DNA of 64,000 nucleotides from Acidobacteriota bacterium (GCA_013289765.1 JABCZI010000006.1:186001-250000), one strand, 5' to 3'; positions 17,678 to 28,640 are shown, counted from the stretch's first letter. Made by a program: numbers and translations. The notes: generated by a model not told the origin, from the sequence alone.

Positions 17678-18364
17678 GTGATTGCGCCGAGTGCAACTAT
17701 CAAATCCCTGTTCCTCGACGGCCCCGCGGGCCGCCTCGAAGGTTTGCTGAATGCGGGAACTGAAAACGCAACACACGCGGCGGTAGTGTGTCATCCCCAT
17801 CCGCTGTTTGGCGGGACGCTGCATAACAAGGTCGTCTTCCACACCATGAAGGCGTTGAACAGTTTTGGTTTTCCCGTGCTGCGGTTTAACTTCCGCGGCA
17901 CTGGGCTCAGTCAGGGCGAGCACGACGAAGGCAGAGGGGAAGTCGACGATGTCGGCACCGCGCTCGACTGGCTGGACGCGGAGTTTCACTTGCCGCTCGT
18001 ATTTGCGGGATTTTCTTTTGGAGCCGCTGTCGGCTTGCGGGCTGCGTGTTCGGACACACGCGTCAGCGCCTTGATTGGCGTCGGTGTCCCGGCCATTGCG
18101 GTCGCAGCCGGCTCGGAAACTCCGCGTACCTATACCTTCGATTTCCTGAGTGAATGCAGCCGGCCGAAATTGTTTGTCAGCGGCGCGCGCGATCAATTTG
18201 GTCCGCGCCCCCAGTTACAGGCTCTGGTCGCCTCGGCTGCGGAGCCGAAGAAACTTGTCATGATCGAGGGCGCAGACCATTTCTTCGAAGGACGTTTGCG
18301 AGAGCTGCGAGAGACCATTGAAGCCTGGGTGGGGCAGTCGATGGTTGGAGACGCCGGCTTGTAA
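17678..18364 (+). CDS. alpha/beta hydrolase
   Basis: A 228-residue serine hydrolase. VVCHPHPLFGGT, then LRFNFRGTGLSQGEHDEG, and the nucleophile elbow GFSFGA (Ser near residue 113) are characteristic of the small dienelactone-hydrolase-like/CocE-like family. The acid is probably in SGARDQFGP and the histidine in EGADHFFEG. No signal peptide. The GTG at 17678 is used; it lies 55 bases from the divergent M20 gene. Substrate unknown. Confidence 0.85.
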   Translation: MIAPSATIKSLFLDGPAGRLEGLLNAGTENATHAAVVCHPHPLFGGTLHNKVVFHTMKALNSFGFPVLRFNFRGTGLSQGEHDEGRGEVDDVGTALDWLDAEFHLPLVFAGFSFGAAVGLRAACSDTRVSALIGVGVPAIAVAAGSETPRTYTFDFLSECSRPKLFVSGARDQFGPRPQLQALVASAAEPKKLVMIEGADHFFEGRLRELRETIEAWVGQSMVGDAGL

Positions 18365-18380
18365 CTTAGATGCGAGACGC

Positions 18381-18422
18381 GAGGGCTCGACGCCCTCTAG
18401 ACAGCCGGCGGGACACCCGGCG
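18381..18422. repeat. GC-rich intergenic hairpins
   Basis: GAGGGC-TCGAC-GCCCTC (18381-18397) is followed by GCCGGCGGGACACCCGGC (18404-18421). A partly similar CCGGCGGGACAGCCG occurs just after the next gene (19783-19797). They look like members of a REP-like intergenic repeat family. Confidence 0.5.
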
Positions 18423-18444
18423 CTACAAAACTGCAAATATCTTT

Positions 18445-19782
18445 ATGATGCTTCCCGCGATTGATGCCGATCGTGAATCGCAGTTTCGACAGATGCGGAA
18501 TACCGTCCGCGAAATCTTCGCTTACGCGCTGGCGGAAGCTTCGATCTCCAAAGCCTTTGCGCGGCATGTGCATTGTGAACGTGGTGTATTGCGCCTCGGC
18601 GAAGATCTTTACCATGTGGATGCTTATTCTCGCGTTCTCGTAGTTTCCATCGGCAAGGCCGGACATACCATGGTCGAGGCGCTGGCGCAGCAAGTGGGCA
18701 CGTCTCTCGAAGGCATCGTGGCCACTTCGGTCGCCCCGGCTTCGCAACTGCGCGGCTTCCGCTATTTTCATGGCGGACATCCCACGCCAAACCCCGAGTC
18801 GATTCATGCGGCGAACGCAATCCTCAAAGCGCTGGAGGCGCAAACTGCGTCATCGCTGGTGGTTTTTATGATTAGCGGTGGTGGGTCGTCGATTGTCGAG
18901 AAACCGATCGACGACGAGATTTCCCTGGAAGATCTGATCGCGACTTATCGGGCGCTCGTACTTTCGGGAGCGCCCATTGCCGAAATCAACGCCATCCGCA
19001 AGCATCTCTCTGCGGTCAAAGGCGGAAGGTTGGCGCGGGCGGCGTTTCCGGCGCAGCAAGTTTCGCTGCTGATTTCCGATGTTCCTTCGGGAACGCCGGA
19101 TGCACTCGCGTCTGGCCCAACCATGCCGGACTCCGCGGGAGTAGAAGATTGTTATCGCATTGCGGAGAAGCACGGCTTGTTGCCGCAATTTCCGCATTCC
19201 ACCCGCGAGCTTTTTGAGCGCCATGCATTGGAGGAGACGCCGAAGTCCGACGATCAGTCGTTTTACCGTTCGCGCTGGTCGACCATCCTTTCGAACGAGA
19301 CCGCGCTGGAGCACGCGAGGGCAGCGGCGGAGCGCGCCGGGTTCGCTGTAGATGTGGACAATTCCTGTGACGACTGGGATTATCAGCCCGCAGCAGAGTA
19401 TTTATTGAAACGCCTGCGCGAACTCAGAACAAAGCATCCCCGCGTGTGCCTTCTCTCTGGTGGAGAAGTTACGGTTAAAGTCACGAATGGCGGCGTTGGT
19501 GGACGCAACCAACAGTTCGCGCTGGCCTGCGCCGCGCGAGTTGCGGGAGAAAATATCACTGTGCTTAGCGCCGGAACCGACGGAGTCGACGGGAATAGTC
19601 CGGCGGCTGGTGCGGTTGCGGATGGAACGACACTGATGCGCGCCCAGCAGAGTGGCTTGGATCTCCGCAGGGCAGAAGAATTGTTTGACGCGTATCCATT
19701 TTTCAGAACGATCGGGGATACGATCGTGATAGGGCCTACCGGGAACAACGTTCGCGACTTACGGATTCTGTTGGCCTACTAA
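18445..19782 (+). CDS. glycerate 2-kinase (GckA/DUF4147 type)
   Basis: A 445-residue enzyme of the type II glycerate kinase family. It shows VSIGKAGHTMVEALAQQ, the FMISGGGSS nucleotide loop, INAIRKHLSAVKGGRLA with the catalytic lysine region, LISDVPSGTPDALASGPT, and the C-terminal MOFRL domain with LLSGGEVTVKV, GGRNQQFALA and SAGTDGVDGNSPAAGA. The family phosphorylates D-glycerate to 2-phosphoglycerate. The start is set at MMLPAIDAD, after the hairpin repeats; an ATG at 18370 would read through them. The convergent dehydrogenase may supply glycerate from tartronate semialdehyde. Confidence 0.9.
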   Translation: MMLPAIDADRESQFRQMRNTVREIFAYALAEASISKAFARHVHCERGVLRLGEDLYHVDAYSRVLVVSIGKAGHTMVEALAQQVGTSLEGIVATSVAPASQLRGFRYFHGGHPTPNPESIHAANAILKALEAQTASSLVVFMISGGGSSIVEKPIDDEISLEDLIATYRALVLSGAPIAEINAIRKHLSAVKGGRLARAAFPAQQVSLLISDVPSGTPDALASGPTMPDSAGVEDCYRIAEKHGLLPQFPHSTRELFERHALEETPKSDDQSFYRSRWSTILSNETALEHARAAAERAGFAVDVDNSCDDWDYQPAAEYLLKRLRELRTKHPRVCLLSGGEVTVKVTNGGVGGRNQQFALACAARVAGENITVLSAGTDGVDGNSPAAGAVADGTTLMRAQQSGLDLRRAEELFDAYPFFRTIGDTIVIGPTGNNVRDLRILLAY

Positions 19783-19834
19783 CCGGCGGGACAGCCGAAA
19801 GCGGCTGCACGTACCGAGGTCCGCGATGCCAAAG

Positions 19835-20716
19835 CTATGCCGCTTCGCCCTTCACTTGTATGCCGGCCCATTTTTCCAGCAGAGTCAGCGTCGCGGCATA
19901 GTCCAGGTCGCGGTGGCCTTCTTCGGTCGCCAAATCGTAAATTTCTTCCACGGTTTCGAGCGCGGGCAGTTTTACGCGCGCTTCCTTTGCGGCCTCGAGA
20001 GTGAGCCGAATGTCTTTGTGCATCAGACGCAGAGGAAAATTCGGTGTGAAGTCGCGCTGCAGCACGAACGGCGCCTTGTATTCGACCACTCCGGAGCGCA
20101 CCATCGTGGCCTCGATCAGAGAGACTAATTGCCGCGGATCCACCCCAAGTTTGGTGGCAAGTGTGAGTGCTTCGGCGAAGCCCTCAAAGATGAGAGCAAT
20201 CTGCAGATTCATCGCCAGCTTTGTTGCCTGTCCCTTGCCGGTCTCACCCATGCGGAAAATCTTTTTGCCCATAGCTTCGAAAAGAGGATTCAGTCGCTCG
20301 ATGACCGCTACCTCGCCTCCCACCATGAAAATCAGAGCTGCATTGGCCGCGCCGATCTTCGACCCTGTCATTGGAGCGTCGACATAGGACACTCCCTTGG
20401 AGCGGAGTTTCTCGGCGAATTTCACCGTTGCCGAGGGCGAAATGGTGCTGGAGTCGGCGATGATCATGCCCTCAGTCAGAGATTGTTCGACGCCGTCGGC
20501 GCCAAATAAAATCTTCTCGACCGCCGCCGTGTCAGAGACACAAAGCCAGACAACTTCGGCGCCTTGCGCGGCGGCGGCCGGATTGGGTGCGATGCCCGCG
20601 CCTTCCACCATTTTGCCCGGAGTGCGGTTCCACACGGTAACTTCGTGGCCGGCCTTGACCAGATTCGCGGCCATGGCGTGCCCCATAATTCCTAAGCCTA
20701 AAAAAGCGACGCGCAT
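19835..20716 (-). CDS. beta-hydroxyacid dehydrogenase (GarR/GlxR-like)
   Basis: A 293-residue NAD(P)-dependent oxidoreductase. The Rossmann motif GLGIMGHAMAANL starts at residue 6; VDAPMTGSKIGAANA is the substrate loop and GQATKLAMNLQIA carries the catalytic lysine. Length and motifs fit the 3-hydroxyisobutyrate/tartronate-semialdehyde/succinic-semialdehyde reductase family. WNRTPGK after the glycine motif (Arg) suggests NADPH preference. Convergent with glycerate kinase (52-base gap), which favours a reductase producing glycerate, but this is inference. Confidence 0.85.
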   Translation of the reverse strand: MRVAFLGLGIMGHAMAANLVKAGHEVTVWNRTPGKMVEGAGIAPNPAAAAQGAEVVWLCVSDTAAVEKILFGADGVEQSLTEGMIIADSSTISPSATVKFAEKLRSKGVSYVDAPMTGSKIGAANAALIFMVGGEVAVIERLNPLFEAMGKKIFRMGETGKGQATKLAMNLQIALIFEGFAEALTLATKLGVDPRQLVSLIEATMVRSGVVEYKAPFVLQRDFTPNFPLRLMHKDIRLTLEAAKEARVKLPALETVEEIYDLATEEGHRDLDYAATLTLLEKWAGIQVKGEAA

Positions 20717-20940
20717 CGGTGAAGTTCTCCTCGTGATGAAAGCACTCTTGGAATTAGACGCTTAGAATTAGACTGTTCTGAATTAGAAATGAGCGGCACG
20801 ATCGAGGTCAAGCAACCTGCTCGAAAGTATTGCTCGGGCGGGGAACGGAATATAAGCACGATTTTGCTGGTGTCATGGACTAAAATAGAGCCAATGGTTA
20901 GCGGCATTCATCCAAAAGGCAGGGCATTTTAGGATGATTG

Positions 20941-21837
20941 ATGATTAAGGCAACGCTTCGCAATCGAGCCCTTCGCAAGCGCGCGTCGCAATTCGGACGG
21001 CTGGTACGGCACTCCGCCGTTACGCCGCTTTCAGGCGAAACCCACAAACCGCGACTGGCCTCGAACGGCGAATTGGGTGTGACCTTCATCGGACATTCCA
21101 GCTTCTTCGTGCAGATCGGCGGGCAAAGCGTGATGATCGATCCTAACTTCGCGCGCTGGCTATTTGTGCTGAAGCGCCTGCGGCGTCCGGGACTGCGTGT
21201 GCGGGATCTGCCGGCTATCGATGTCGTGCTGGTTACGCATGCGCACTTCGATCATCTGCACCGGCCGTCCCTGCGTGCACTGGCGCAAAATAATCTGCGC
21301 ACTCGCGGAACTGCCCCTGCCATCATTGTTCCAAGTCATGTAACCGATCTCGTATCCGATCTGGGTTTTTCCGAAATCATCGAACTCGACTGGTGGAACA
21401 GTTCGCGGCACGGCAGCCTGCAGGTGACGCACGTTCCTTCACGGCACTGGGGAGCGCGGATTCTAAAAGATTCGCATCGCGGCTACGGTGGCTATGTCCT
21501 GAAGGCAGGCAAGCATTCCGTCTATCACGCTGGCGACACCGCCTACTTTGCGGGCTTCCGCGAGATCGGCCGGCGACTCTCGCCGGAATTGGCCCTGCTG
21601 CCGATCGGAGCTTACGATCCGCCAACCTTCCGCAATGTTCACACCAACCCCGCCGATGCCACCCGCGCGTTCCTCGACCTGAACTCGCGCTGGATGATCC
21701 CCATGCACTATGGAACTTTCCGGTTATCGCACGAGCCGGTGGATGAACCTCTGCAATTGCTGGAGCAGGAAGCGCGCTCGGCGGGAATTGAAGATCGTGT
21801 GGTAGTGCTCGAAGAGGGCGTTACCAGATTCTTCTGA
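20941..21837 (+). CDS. MBL-fold metallo-hydrolase (NAPE-PLD/UlaG-like)
   Basis: A 298-residue metallo-beta-lactamase-fold enzyme. HxHxDH is present as HAHFDH at residues 100-105; VPSRHWG, YHAGDTAYF and IPMHYGTFRLS provide the other metal ligands. The arrangement GVTFIGHSSFFVQIGG and late MHYGTF is that of NAPE-phospholipase-D-like and UlaG-like lactonases. The ATG at 20941 is preferred, with AGGA six bases upstream; a TTG precedes it. Cytoplasmic; substrate unknown. Confidence 0.85.
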   Translation: MIKATLRNRALRKRASQFGRLVRHSAVTPLSGETHKPRLASNGELGVTFIGHSSFFVQIGGQSVMIDPNFARWLFVLKRLRRPGLRVRDLPAIDVVLVTHAHFDHLHRPSLRALAQNNLRTRGTAPAIIVPSHVTDLVSDLGFSEIIELDWWNSSRHGSLQVTHVPSRHWGARILKDSHRGYGGYVLKAGKHSVYHAGDTAYFAGFREIGRRLSPELALLPIGAYDPPTFRNVHTNPADATRAFLDLNSRWMIPMHYGTFRLSHEPVDEPLQLLEQEARSAGIEDRVVVLEEGVTRFF

Positions 21838-22030
21838 AATGTGTACAGATTAAAGACACCCTGAACTGGACCGGCGCCTGGTGCCCGCCGCGCCCGTTTT
21901 CTTTCCGGTTCTAGTACCTCCGTAATGCCCATAAAGTCCGCTATTACATAAGTATTACAGTGACTTTTCGTGTCTCTTGATACGTTAGATGTAGCGGTAG
22001 CTAATTCAAACCATCGTTACGGGGACCCTC

Positions 22031-22951
<921 letters not shown>

Positions 22952-22980
22952 AGCGACCTTGCAGTCACGCCGAAATTCGA

Positions 22981-23010
22981 CCCCGATCCTCACCGATCGG
23001 GGTTTGTTCT
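22981..23010 (+). terminator. Rho-independent terminator after the desaturase
   Basis: CCCCGATC (22981-22988) and GATCGGGG (22995-23002) form an 8-bp stem with a six-base loop, followed by TTTGTTCT. It sits 29 bases after the desaturase stop. Confidence 0.8.
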
Positions 23011-23121
23011 GTCTGCAAGCCTCTGACATAGAGGTCGCTGAGGTCTACCCTGTGTGCCTCTGCGTCCCCTGTGTTTAAGATTTTTCTTCTCCGCGTGCAC
23101 CAGCCACGCTCCAGCCCTCCG

Positions 23122-23139
23122 ACGCTGTAAAATCAGCGT
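23122..23139 (+). promoter_or_regulatory. inverted repeat framing a TAAAAT box
   Basis: ACGCTG-TAAAAT-CAGCGT is a perfect 6-bp inverted repeat around a -10-like hexamer, seven bases before the kinase start codon. It could be an operator over a promoter or a translational hairpin; there is no good -35. Confidence 0.4.
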
Positions 23140-23145
23140 GCAGCC

Positions 23146-24053
23146 ATGCGCATCACCAGCCGCCGTGGAACTATCGTTTTCTTTCTCTGCCTGGGCATCG
23201 CCCTGGTGGCGCTGGCGGTCGCTCTCAACGTTGGATGGATCATCCTCAACTGGCGCCAGGGAGTCCTGCTGTTCTTCGGCATCATCTTTTTTGCGCTGAT
23301 CATTGCCGGCATGATCGTGAACACCAGCTTTTTAGTTCGCGAACTTCGCCGCAGCGAACAGCACGACAGCTTCATCAACGCCGTTACCCACGAACTGAAA
23401 ACGCCGGTTGCCTCTATCCGCCTGCATCTGGAAACCTTGCAGCGCCGTGACTTGCCGGAATCGCAGAAGCAGGAGTTTTACCAGTTAATGCTCAGCGATA
23501 CCGACCGCCTCACAGAGACTGTCGAGCAGGTGCTGCGGGCCGGACGTGCTGGAGATAAGAAGGCGGGCCGGGAGAAGTCCGCCGCAATTGATTTCCCGAA
23601 GTTGGTTCGCGAATGTATGGATGCGGCGCGAACCCGCCATCATTTGCCGGCAGAATCACTTCGCTACGAAGAAGCGTCGAGCAATGGTGCGGGGATGCAG
23701 GTTCTAGGCAGCGCCGAAGATCTTCGTACAGCAGTCTTCAATATTCTGGACAATGCCATCAAATATTCCGGGGACGATGTGGAGGTACGCGTTCGTGTGA
23801 ATGCGCCCGATGAAAAACGCATTGCCCTGGTGGTTCAAGACCGAGGCATTGGCATTCCTCCCGATGACTTGAAGAGCGTATTCAAGCGTTTCTACCGGGT
23901 CAATGATCGCTCGCTGGCGCACGTGAAAGGAACCGGCCTCGGCCTGTTCATCGTGAAATCGATCGCGCAAAAACATGGCGGCAAAGTGTTCGCCGAAAGC
24001 CAGGGCGAAGGTAAAGGCACCACGATAACCATGGAACTGCCGAGGTCGATGGC

Positions 24054-24057
<4 letters not shown>
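23146..24057 (+). CDS. sensor histidine kinase
   Basis: A 303-residue membrane kinase. Two transmembrane helices (residues 10-35 and 40-64) are joined by a very short turn, so there is almost no periplasmic sensor domain and no HAMP domain. The H-box is THELKTPVASIRLH with His82; the N-box is FNILDNAIKYSGDD, followed by DRGIGIPP and GTGLGLFIVKSIA. It phosphorylates the response regulator encoded next, with which it overlaps by four bases (ATGA). The signal is probably sensed in the membrane. Placement of the kinase before the regulator is the less common order for OmpR pairs. Confidence 0.92.
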
Positions 24058-24827
<770 letters not shown>

Positions 24828-24883
24828 GCTGCTTTAAAGCTGCGGTTTAAATCTGGGGTCCAAATCTGCGGTCCGAATAAAGA

Positions 24884-24917
24884 GGCCCTTCCGCTTCACA
24901 TTTGTGGCGGAAGGGCC
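24884..24917. terminator. hairpin between convergent genes
   Basis: GGCCCTTCCGC (24884-24894) pairs perfectly with GCGGAAGGGCC (24907-24917) around a 12-base loop. The minus strand continues with CTCTTTATT, so it mainly suits the minus-strand gene; on the plus strand there is no T-run. Confidence 0.7.
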
Positions 24918-24938
24918 AAGGTTTCGTCAGCGAATAAC

Positions 24939-25400
24939 CTATTGCTTGTCGTAGACGGAAGTGCTTTCAACCATTTTGCCAGCATTGGCTCCGCGCACTG
25001 TGACTGTGCGGCTCTTGCCATCAGCGGAGATAATGGCCTTACCGGTCATCGTAAGCTTGCCACCTTTCTTGATCGTCAACTCGTAGTTATGGTCGTCGAT
25101 TTGCTTAATCGCACGCGTGTCCGAACTCGGATCGCCGGTGACCGGATAATCTTTCCCGTCAAACTTGCCCGTCCACTCGTTGTGGGTGGGCTTCCCTTGA
25201 CCGTCGACGCCGTCGATAACGCCTTTTATATTTTCACCGGCAGCCGTGTACACCACCGTCAAATTTTTCGGCAGCCCCGGACTTAACTTCGATTTTGCTT
25301 CGTTGAGCTTCCACGTGCCCAGGGTCGGATTACTGGCAAAGCACACGGTGAGCCCGAACAAGAGCACTACGAGCGTCAAGACCGCATTTCTTGCTTTCAT
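24939..25400 (-). CDS. secreted lipocalin-like hypothetical protein
   Basis: A 153-residue exported protein with a signal peptide (NAVLTLVVLLFGLTVCFA). The start is the ATG at 25400, with GGAGG five bases upstream. The mature protein begins NPTLGTWKLNEAKSKLSPG, a phrase found in many acidobacterial and proteobacterial secreted proteins of about 150 residues, and continues with beta-rich sequence (NYELTIKKGGKLTMTGKAI, TVTVRGANAGK). It is probably a small beta-barrel. Function unknown. Confidence 0.65.
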   Translation of the reverse strand: MKARNAVLTLVVLLFGLTVCFASNPTLGTWKLNEAKSKLSPGLPKNLTVVYTAAGENIKGVIDGVDGQGKPTHNEWTGKFDGKDYPVTGDPSSDTRAIKQIDDHNYELTIKKGGKLTMTGKAIISADGKSRTVTVRGANAGKMVESTSVYDKQ

Positions 25401-25533
25401 ATTGCCTCCAGGGTGAGAAAGGGATGGCTCGCGAACGAGCAATGCATTCTAGCAGGCTCCTGAAAAGGGCGGCGCGAGTTATATTTCAGCCCCGGTTCGT
25501 GATTTTGTAATGGCCCAGGCTAGCTCCCATATA

Positions 25534-26115
25534 CTACGCGTGCTTCGCGGCAGCGCGCCGCGGGAGTTCGCGCTCCAGCTTCCGCAGCCAGCGCAGTTCG
25601 ACACGGAACTGCTCGATCATGAGTCTGACCATCCACACGGCTTCATGAAACCTGTGGCCTACTTCTTTCTTGATCGATAGTAGCGTCGCTTCTTCCCGAG
25701 ACAATTCGTTGTTTAGAAATTCCCGGCGGCGCTCGATCTGCTGACGAAACACTCCGGGTCTCGCCTGCCAGGAAAGAGCGATCCAGGTGAGAAACGGTGG
25801 CCGCTCACGGTGCGTCGCCCACTCCTCACGCTCCAGCGCATCGGCCAGGGCCGCCCGGCCTTTGGCGGTTGTCTGGAAGACTCTGCGTTCAGGACCCGCA
25901 GCTGCCGACTCAATCTCGAGTGCTCGAACCAGCCCGAACTGCGCTAGCTTCTCGATCGAGTAGTACACCTGTGGCCGCGAAATGCCCGCCCAATCGCGCA
26001 CCTCACGCCGTTCCAGTTCTGCGTTGGCTTGGTAGCCGTGCAGCGGCCTCTCCGCTAGCAAGCTGAGGAGCACAAGGTCGGGAATCGTCAGCTCGCGCTT
26101 CCTACTGGCAGGCAT
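25534..26115 (-). CDS. PadR-family transcriptional regulator
   Basis: A 193-residue regulator. The N-terminal winged helix has LTIPDLVLLSLLAERPLHGY, then ISRPQVYYSIEKLAQFGLV; the C-terminal helical dimerisation domain (REEWATHRERPPFLTWIALS, IERRREFLNNELSREEA) matches Vir_act_alpha_C. PadR proteins are small-molecule-responsive repressors. It overlaps the upstream HhH gene by 14 bases on the same strand. Its target could be its own operon; no operator is evident. Confidence 0.88.
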   Translation of the reverse strand: MPASRKRELTIPDLVLLSLLAERPLHGYQANAELERREVRDWAGISRPQVYYSIEKLAQFGLVRALEIESAAAGPERRVFQTTAKGRAALADALEREEWATHRERPPFLTWIALSWQARPGVFRQQIERRREFLNNELSREEATLLSIKKEVGHRFHEAVWMVRLMIEQFRVELRWLRKLERELPRRAAAKHA

Positions 26116-26386
26116 CGCTTGCCTTGCGCTTGCGGCTCCACTGCCACCACAGGCGCTGCTCGATCGGCAAATTTGGATTTTTCGCTTGCGCTACCGCCGC
26201 CCGAAATACGTCCAGGCAACAGATGTCCTGCGCCTGGCCGGTGACTTGGCAGAGTTTCTCGTACATCTTCTGCGGATTGCGCCGCGCCAACTGCGCCACG
26301 GTGCGAACACCGAGGAGTTCGAAATCGTGCAGCATCGCCGGGCCAATCGAAACCAGGTCGCTCAACTGCCGTTCTTCGCGGGTCAT
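26102..26386 (-). CDS. helix-hairpin-helix protein of the Cdd1 family
   Basis: A 94-residue protein. LSDLVSIGPAMLHDFELLGV and TVAQLARRNPQKMYEKL, then QDICCLDVFRAAVAQA, match the Cdd1 ('pathogenicity locus') helix-hairpin-helix family. The family is small and has no proven role; the HhH fold suggests DNA binding. It is upstream of and overlaps the PadR gene, so the two are probably coexpressed. Confidence 0.75.
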   Translation of the reverse strand: MTREERQLSDLVSIGPAMLHDFELLGVRTVAQLARRNPQKMYEKLCQVTGQAQDICCLDVFRAAVAQAKNPNLPIEQRLWWQWSRKRKASDACQ

Positions 26387-26515
26387 AAAACCTCCTTGAC
26401 GAACTTCGGAATCTCTTATAGGGTTGCTAGTCTAAATAAGACTAGTGGCCTTGGCAAGGAGAAAATTGGGCCACCCTAATCTGCTGAGGTCGACTCTTAG
26501 CAAAGGAGAAATTTG

Positions 26516-26902
26516 ATGACTGTAAAAAAAATCGCACCCGTACTGCTGGTAGACGAAGTCGAGTCCTGCGTTAAGTTCTGGAAAGAGCGACTGGGCTTCG
26601 AAGTGGCAATAGAAGTTCCCGATGGCAACAAGATCGCGTTCGTTTCGCTGCAAAAGGCGGGAGTCGAGTTGATGTATCAGAGCTATGCCAGCGTCGAGAA
26701 GGATAGTTCGTTCTCTGCCCAGAGTTATGCCAAGGGACCTTCGTTCCTATACATTGAGGTCGACAGCCTGGATGATGTAATCGCGGCCACGAAAGGCTCC
26801 ACGGTGGTCATGCCTGAGCGAAAGACTTTCTACGGCGCACGCGAGATCGGGGTGAAAGATCCAGCCGGGCACGTCCTGACTTTTGCACAGTTCGGGGCCT
26901 AG
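26516..26902 (+). CDS. VOC-family (glyoxalase/bleomycin resistance-like) protein
   Basis: A 128-residue protein with paired beta-alpha-beta-beta-beta modules: VLLVDEVESCVKFWKERLGF, KIAFVSLQKAGVELM, then SFLYIEVDSLDDVIAA and VKDPAGHVLTFAQFG. These are the hallmarks of vicinal oxygen chelate proteins. The ATG at 26516 has AAGGAG at 26503-26508; a TTG precedes it. Reaction unknown. Confidence 0.82.
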   Translation: MTVKKIAPVLLVDEVESCVKFWKERLGFEVAIEVPDGNKIAFVSLQKAGVELMYQSYASVEKDSSFSAQSYAKGPSFLYIEVDSLDDVIAATKGSTVVMPERKTFYGAREIGVKDPAGHVLTFAQFGA

Positions 26903-26957
26903 GGTTCGTACATTCTTATATGCAACTGTGAATGGCGAGATTAGAGACCCAGATGGT

Positions 26958-28640
26958 TTACGCCCGGCACAGTTCGGCGACCAGCGTCTCCCGTCGCGCC
27001 AGCGCCACGCCATCGATGCGACTAAGAATCATCCAATAAGCCGAAATTGAAATCGACGCCAATAGCAACAGGATAATGGTCGCGATCCAGAAGTTTCCGT
27101 AGTGCCGCGCTAACCAGAATGCTCCCACTCCAATCGACACCACGAGAATCTGCACTCCAAAACTGATTAGCACAGTTACTTGCGCGGCGCGTTGCCGGCC
27201 GAATTTCGAATAGTCCAGTTTTTTCGGCGAGTAGATCGAGAGCAGGTTGCCGGCAGAGAAATTCACGGGCGCCGCGAATAGCAGGCCAGCTAGCGCTGCG
27301 CTGGTAACGTCAAGCGCCGGACGGCCGTACAGGAAGCCGACAGCGATCCACGCCAGAACTGTTTCTAGTGCAAGAATAGTAATGTGGGTGAGATTTTTGG
27401 CCAGAACGATTTCCCGGAACCTTACTGGCGACGCGTAGAAGAACTGAATTCCCCCGGCATCGCCGCCGAAATTGTTATAAGCGAGATTGGTCAGGACCAG
27501 TAGCGTGTACGCAACCGCCGACGGGAATGCCATATCGGGCGTGCGGGCGAAAATGAATCCGGAGTGCCGGGCAGAATTCATTGGTCCCAGCCGGAAAACA
27601 ATCAGGATAAAAATCGGCATGATCAAGGTGAGCAGCATGGGCCCGCTGCGAACCAGATACCGAATCTCTTTTTCGAAAACCGCAGCTACAGGCGCCGAGA
27701 ACCCGGGCAAGGTCCAACCCAGTCGGAGGGATCGATCTTTCGGCAGCGCGGAGACAGCTCTTACTTCGCTCAAATTCTCACCGCGATATTGCGCCAGCAG
27801 ACGCACGTGCAGAAAGTAGCCGACGAGTATCACGAACGCGCCCAGCAATGCCAGCGAACTAAGACCGATCGTGAATTTCGACAAGACCGCTTGCGCAATG
27901 GCATCGGCCGCTAGTCCTGGCGGAAGGATGGCTTGCACCGGCGCAAGGATGTCCACGACTCGTTGCACATCCGGACGCGCCTGCTTCCCGAAACGTCCGG
28001 CAAGCGGGCCGATCAACTGCAAGCTCAGCATCAGCAGAACGAATAAGACGCCCATAATCTCGCGCGTGCGGCGCTGCGCCAGCCATCGCTCCACCCATGC
28101 GAAGGTCATTTGCATGAACAGGAGATTAAAAGCGGCGAATACCAGCAGTACGAGTAATGTCAAGGGCAGTAGCAACGGTTTTGCAAATCCTACGCCCGCG
28201 AGAATTCCCAGCGACCACAAACCAACCAGAACGGTCACCGGATCGAATGCGCCATAGACCATGCGAACGAGAAAATAAGAGCGATAGCTGAGAGGGAAGC
28301 GGAGCAAGTCGGAAGAATCCGGATTGTTCGTGAAAGCGGTCGCCATGATGGGGAAGCCTTGCCAGAAGACGAATACCGGCCACAGCAAGATGGCGAGCAT
28401 CCCGGGTTTTCCTTCTGCAATGAAGATGGAAGCCATCACAGCCATGAAAAATCCGCCGCCCAAGCCCCCAACGGCGAACGCGAACGATACGACAATGCGC
28501 GAAACCAGCTCTAGCACTCCGCGCGAGCTGCGCAAGGCATTCACGAAGAGCCGCCAGCGCAGCCAGGCGATGGCGGTCAGTTGGCCGCGGTGATGCAACC
28601 CGGGATTGACTTCGTCTTTATCTTTATTTTTATCGGGCAC
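26958..28640 (-). CDS. ABC-2-like exporter permease
   Basis: A 560-residue protein with about twelve hydrophobic segments and no catalytic domain. It starts three bases after the end of the ATPase gene on the same strand, so the two form a pair. The size, the paired membrane blocks separated by a loop with FSAPVAAVFEKEIRYLVRSG and the charged N-terminus resemble the large permeases that act with CcmA-type ATPases. It probably exports a lipid, peptide or drug; the substrate is unknown. Confidence 0.75.
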   Translation of the reverse strand: MPDKNKDKDEVNPGLHHRGQLTAIAWLRWRLFVNALRSSRGVLELVSRIVVSFAFAVGGLGGGFFMAVMASIFIAEGKPGMLAILLWPVFVFWQGFPIMATAFTNNPDSSDLLRFPLSYRSYFLVRMVYGAFDPVTVLVGLWSLGILAGVGFAKPLLLPLTLLVLLVFAAFNLLFMQMTFAWVERWLAQRRTREIMGVLFVLLMLSLQLIGPLAGRFGKQARPDVQRVVDILAPVQAILPPGLAADAIAQAVLSKFTIGLSSLALLGAFVILVGYFLHVRLLAQYRGENLSEVRAVSALPKDRSLRLGWTLPGFSAPVAAVFEKEIRYLVRSGPMLLTLIMPIFILIVFRLGPMNSARHSGFIFARTPDMAFPSAVAYTLLVLTNLAYNNFGGDAGGIQFFYASPVRFREIVLAKNLTHITILALETVLAWIAVGFLYGRPALDVTSAALAGLLFAAPVNFSAGNLLSIYSPKKLDYSKFGRQRAAQVTVLISFGVQILVVSIGVGAFWLARHYGNFWIATIILLLLASISISAYWMILSRIDGVALARRETLVAELCRA

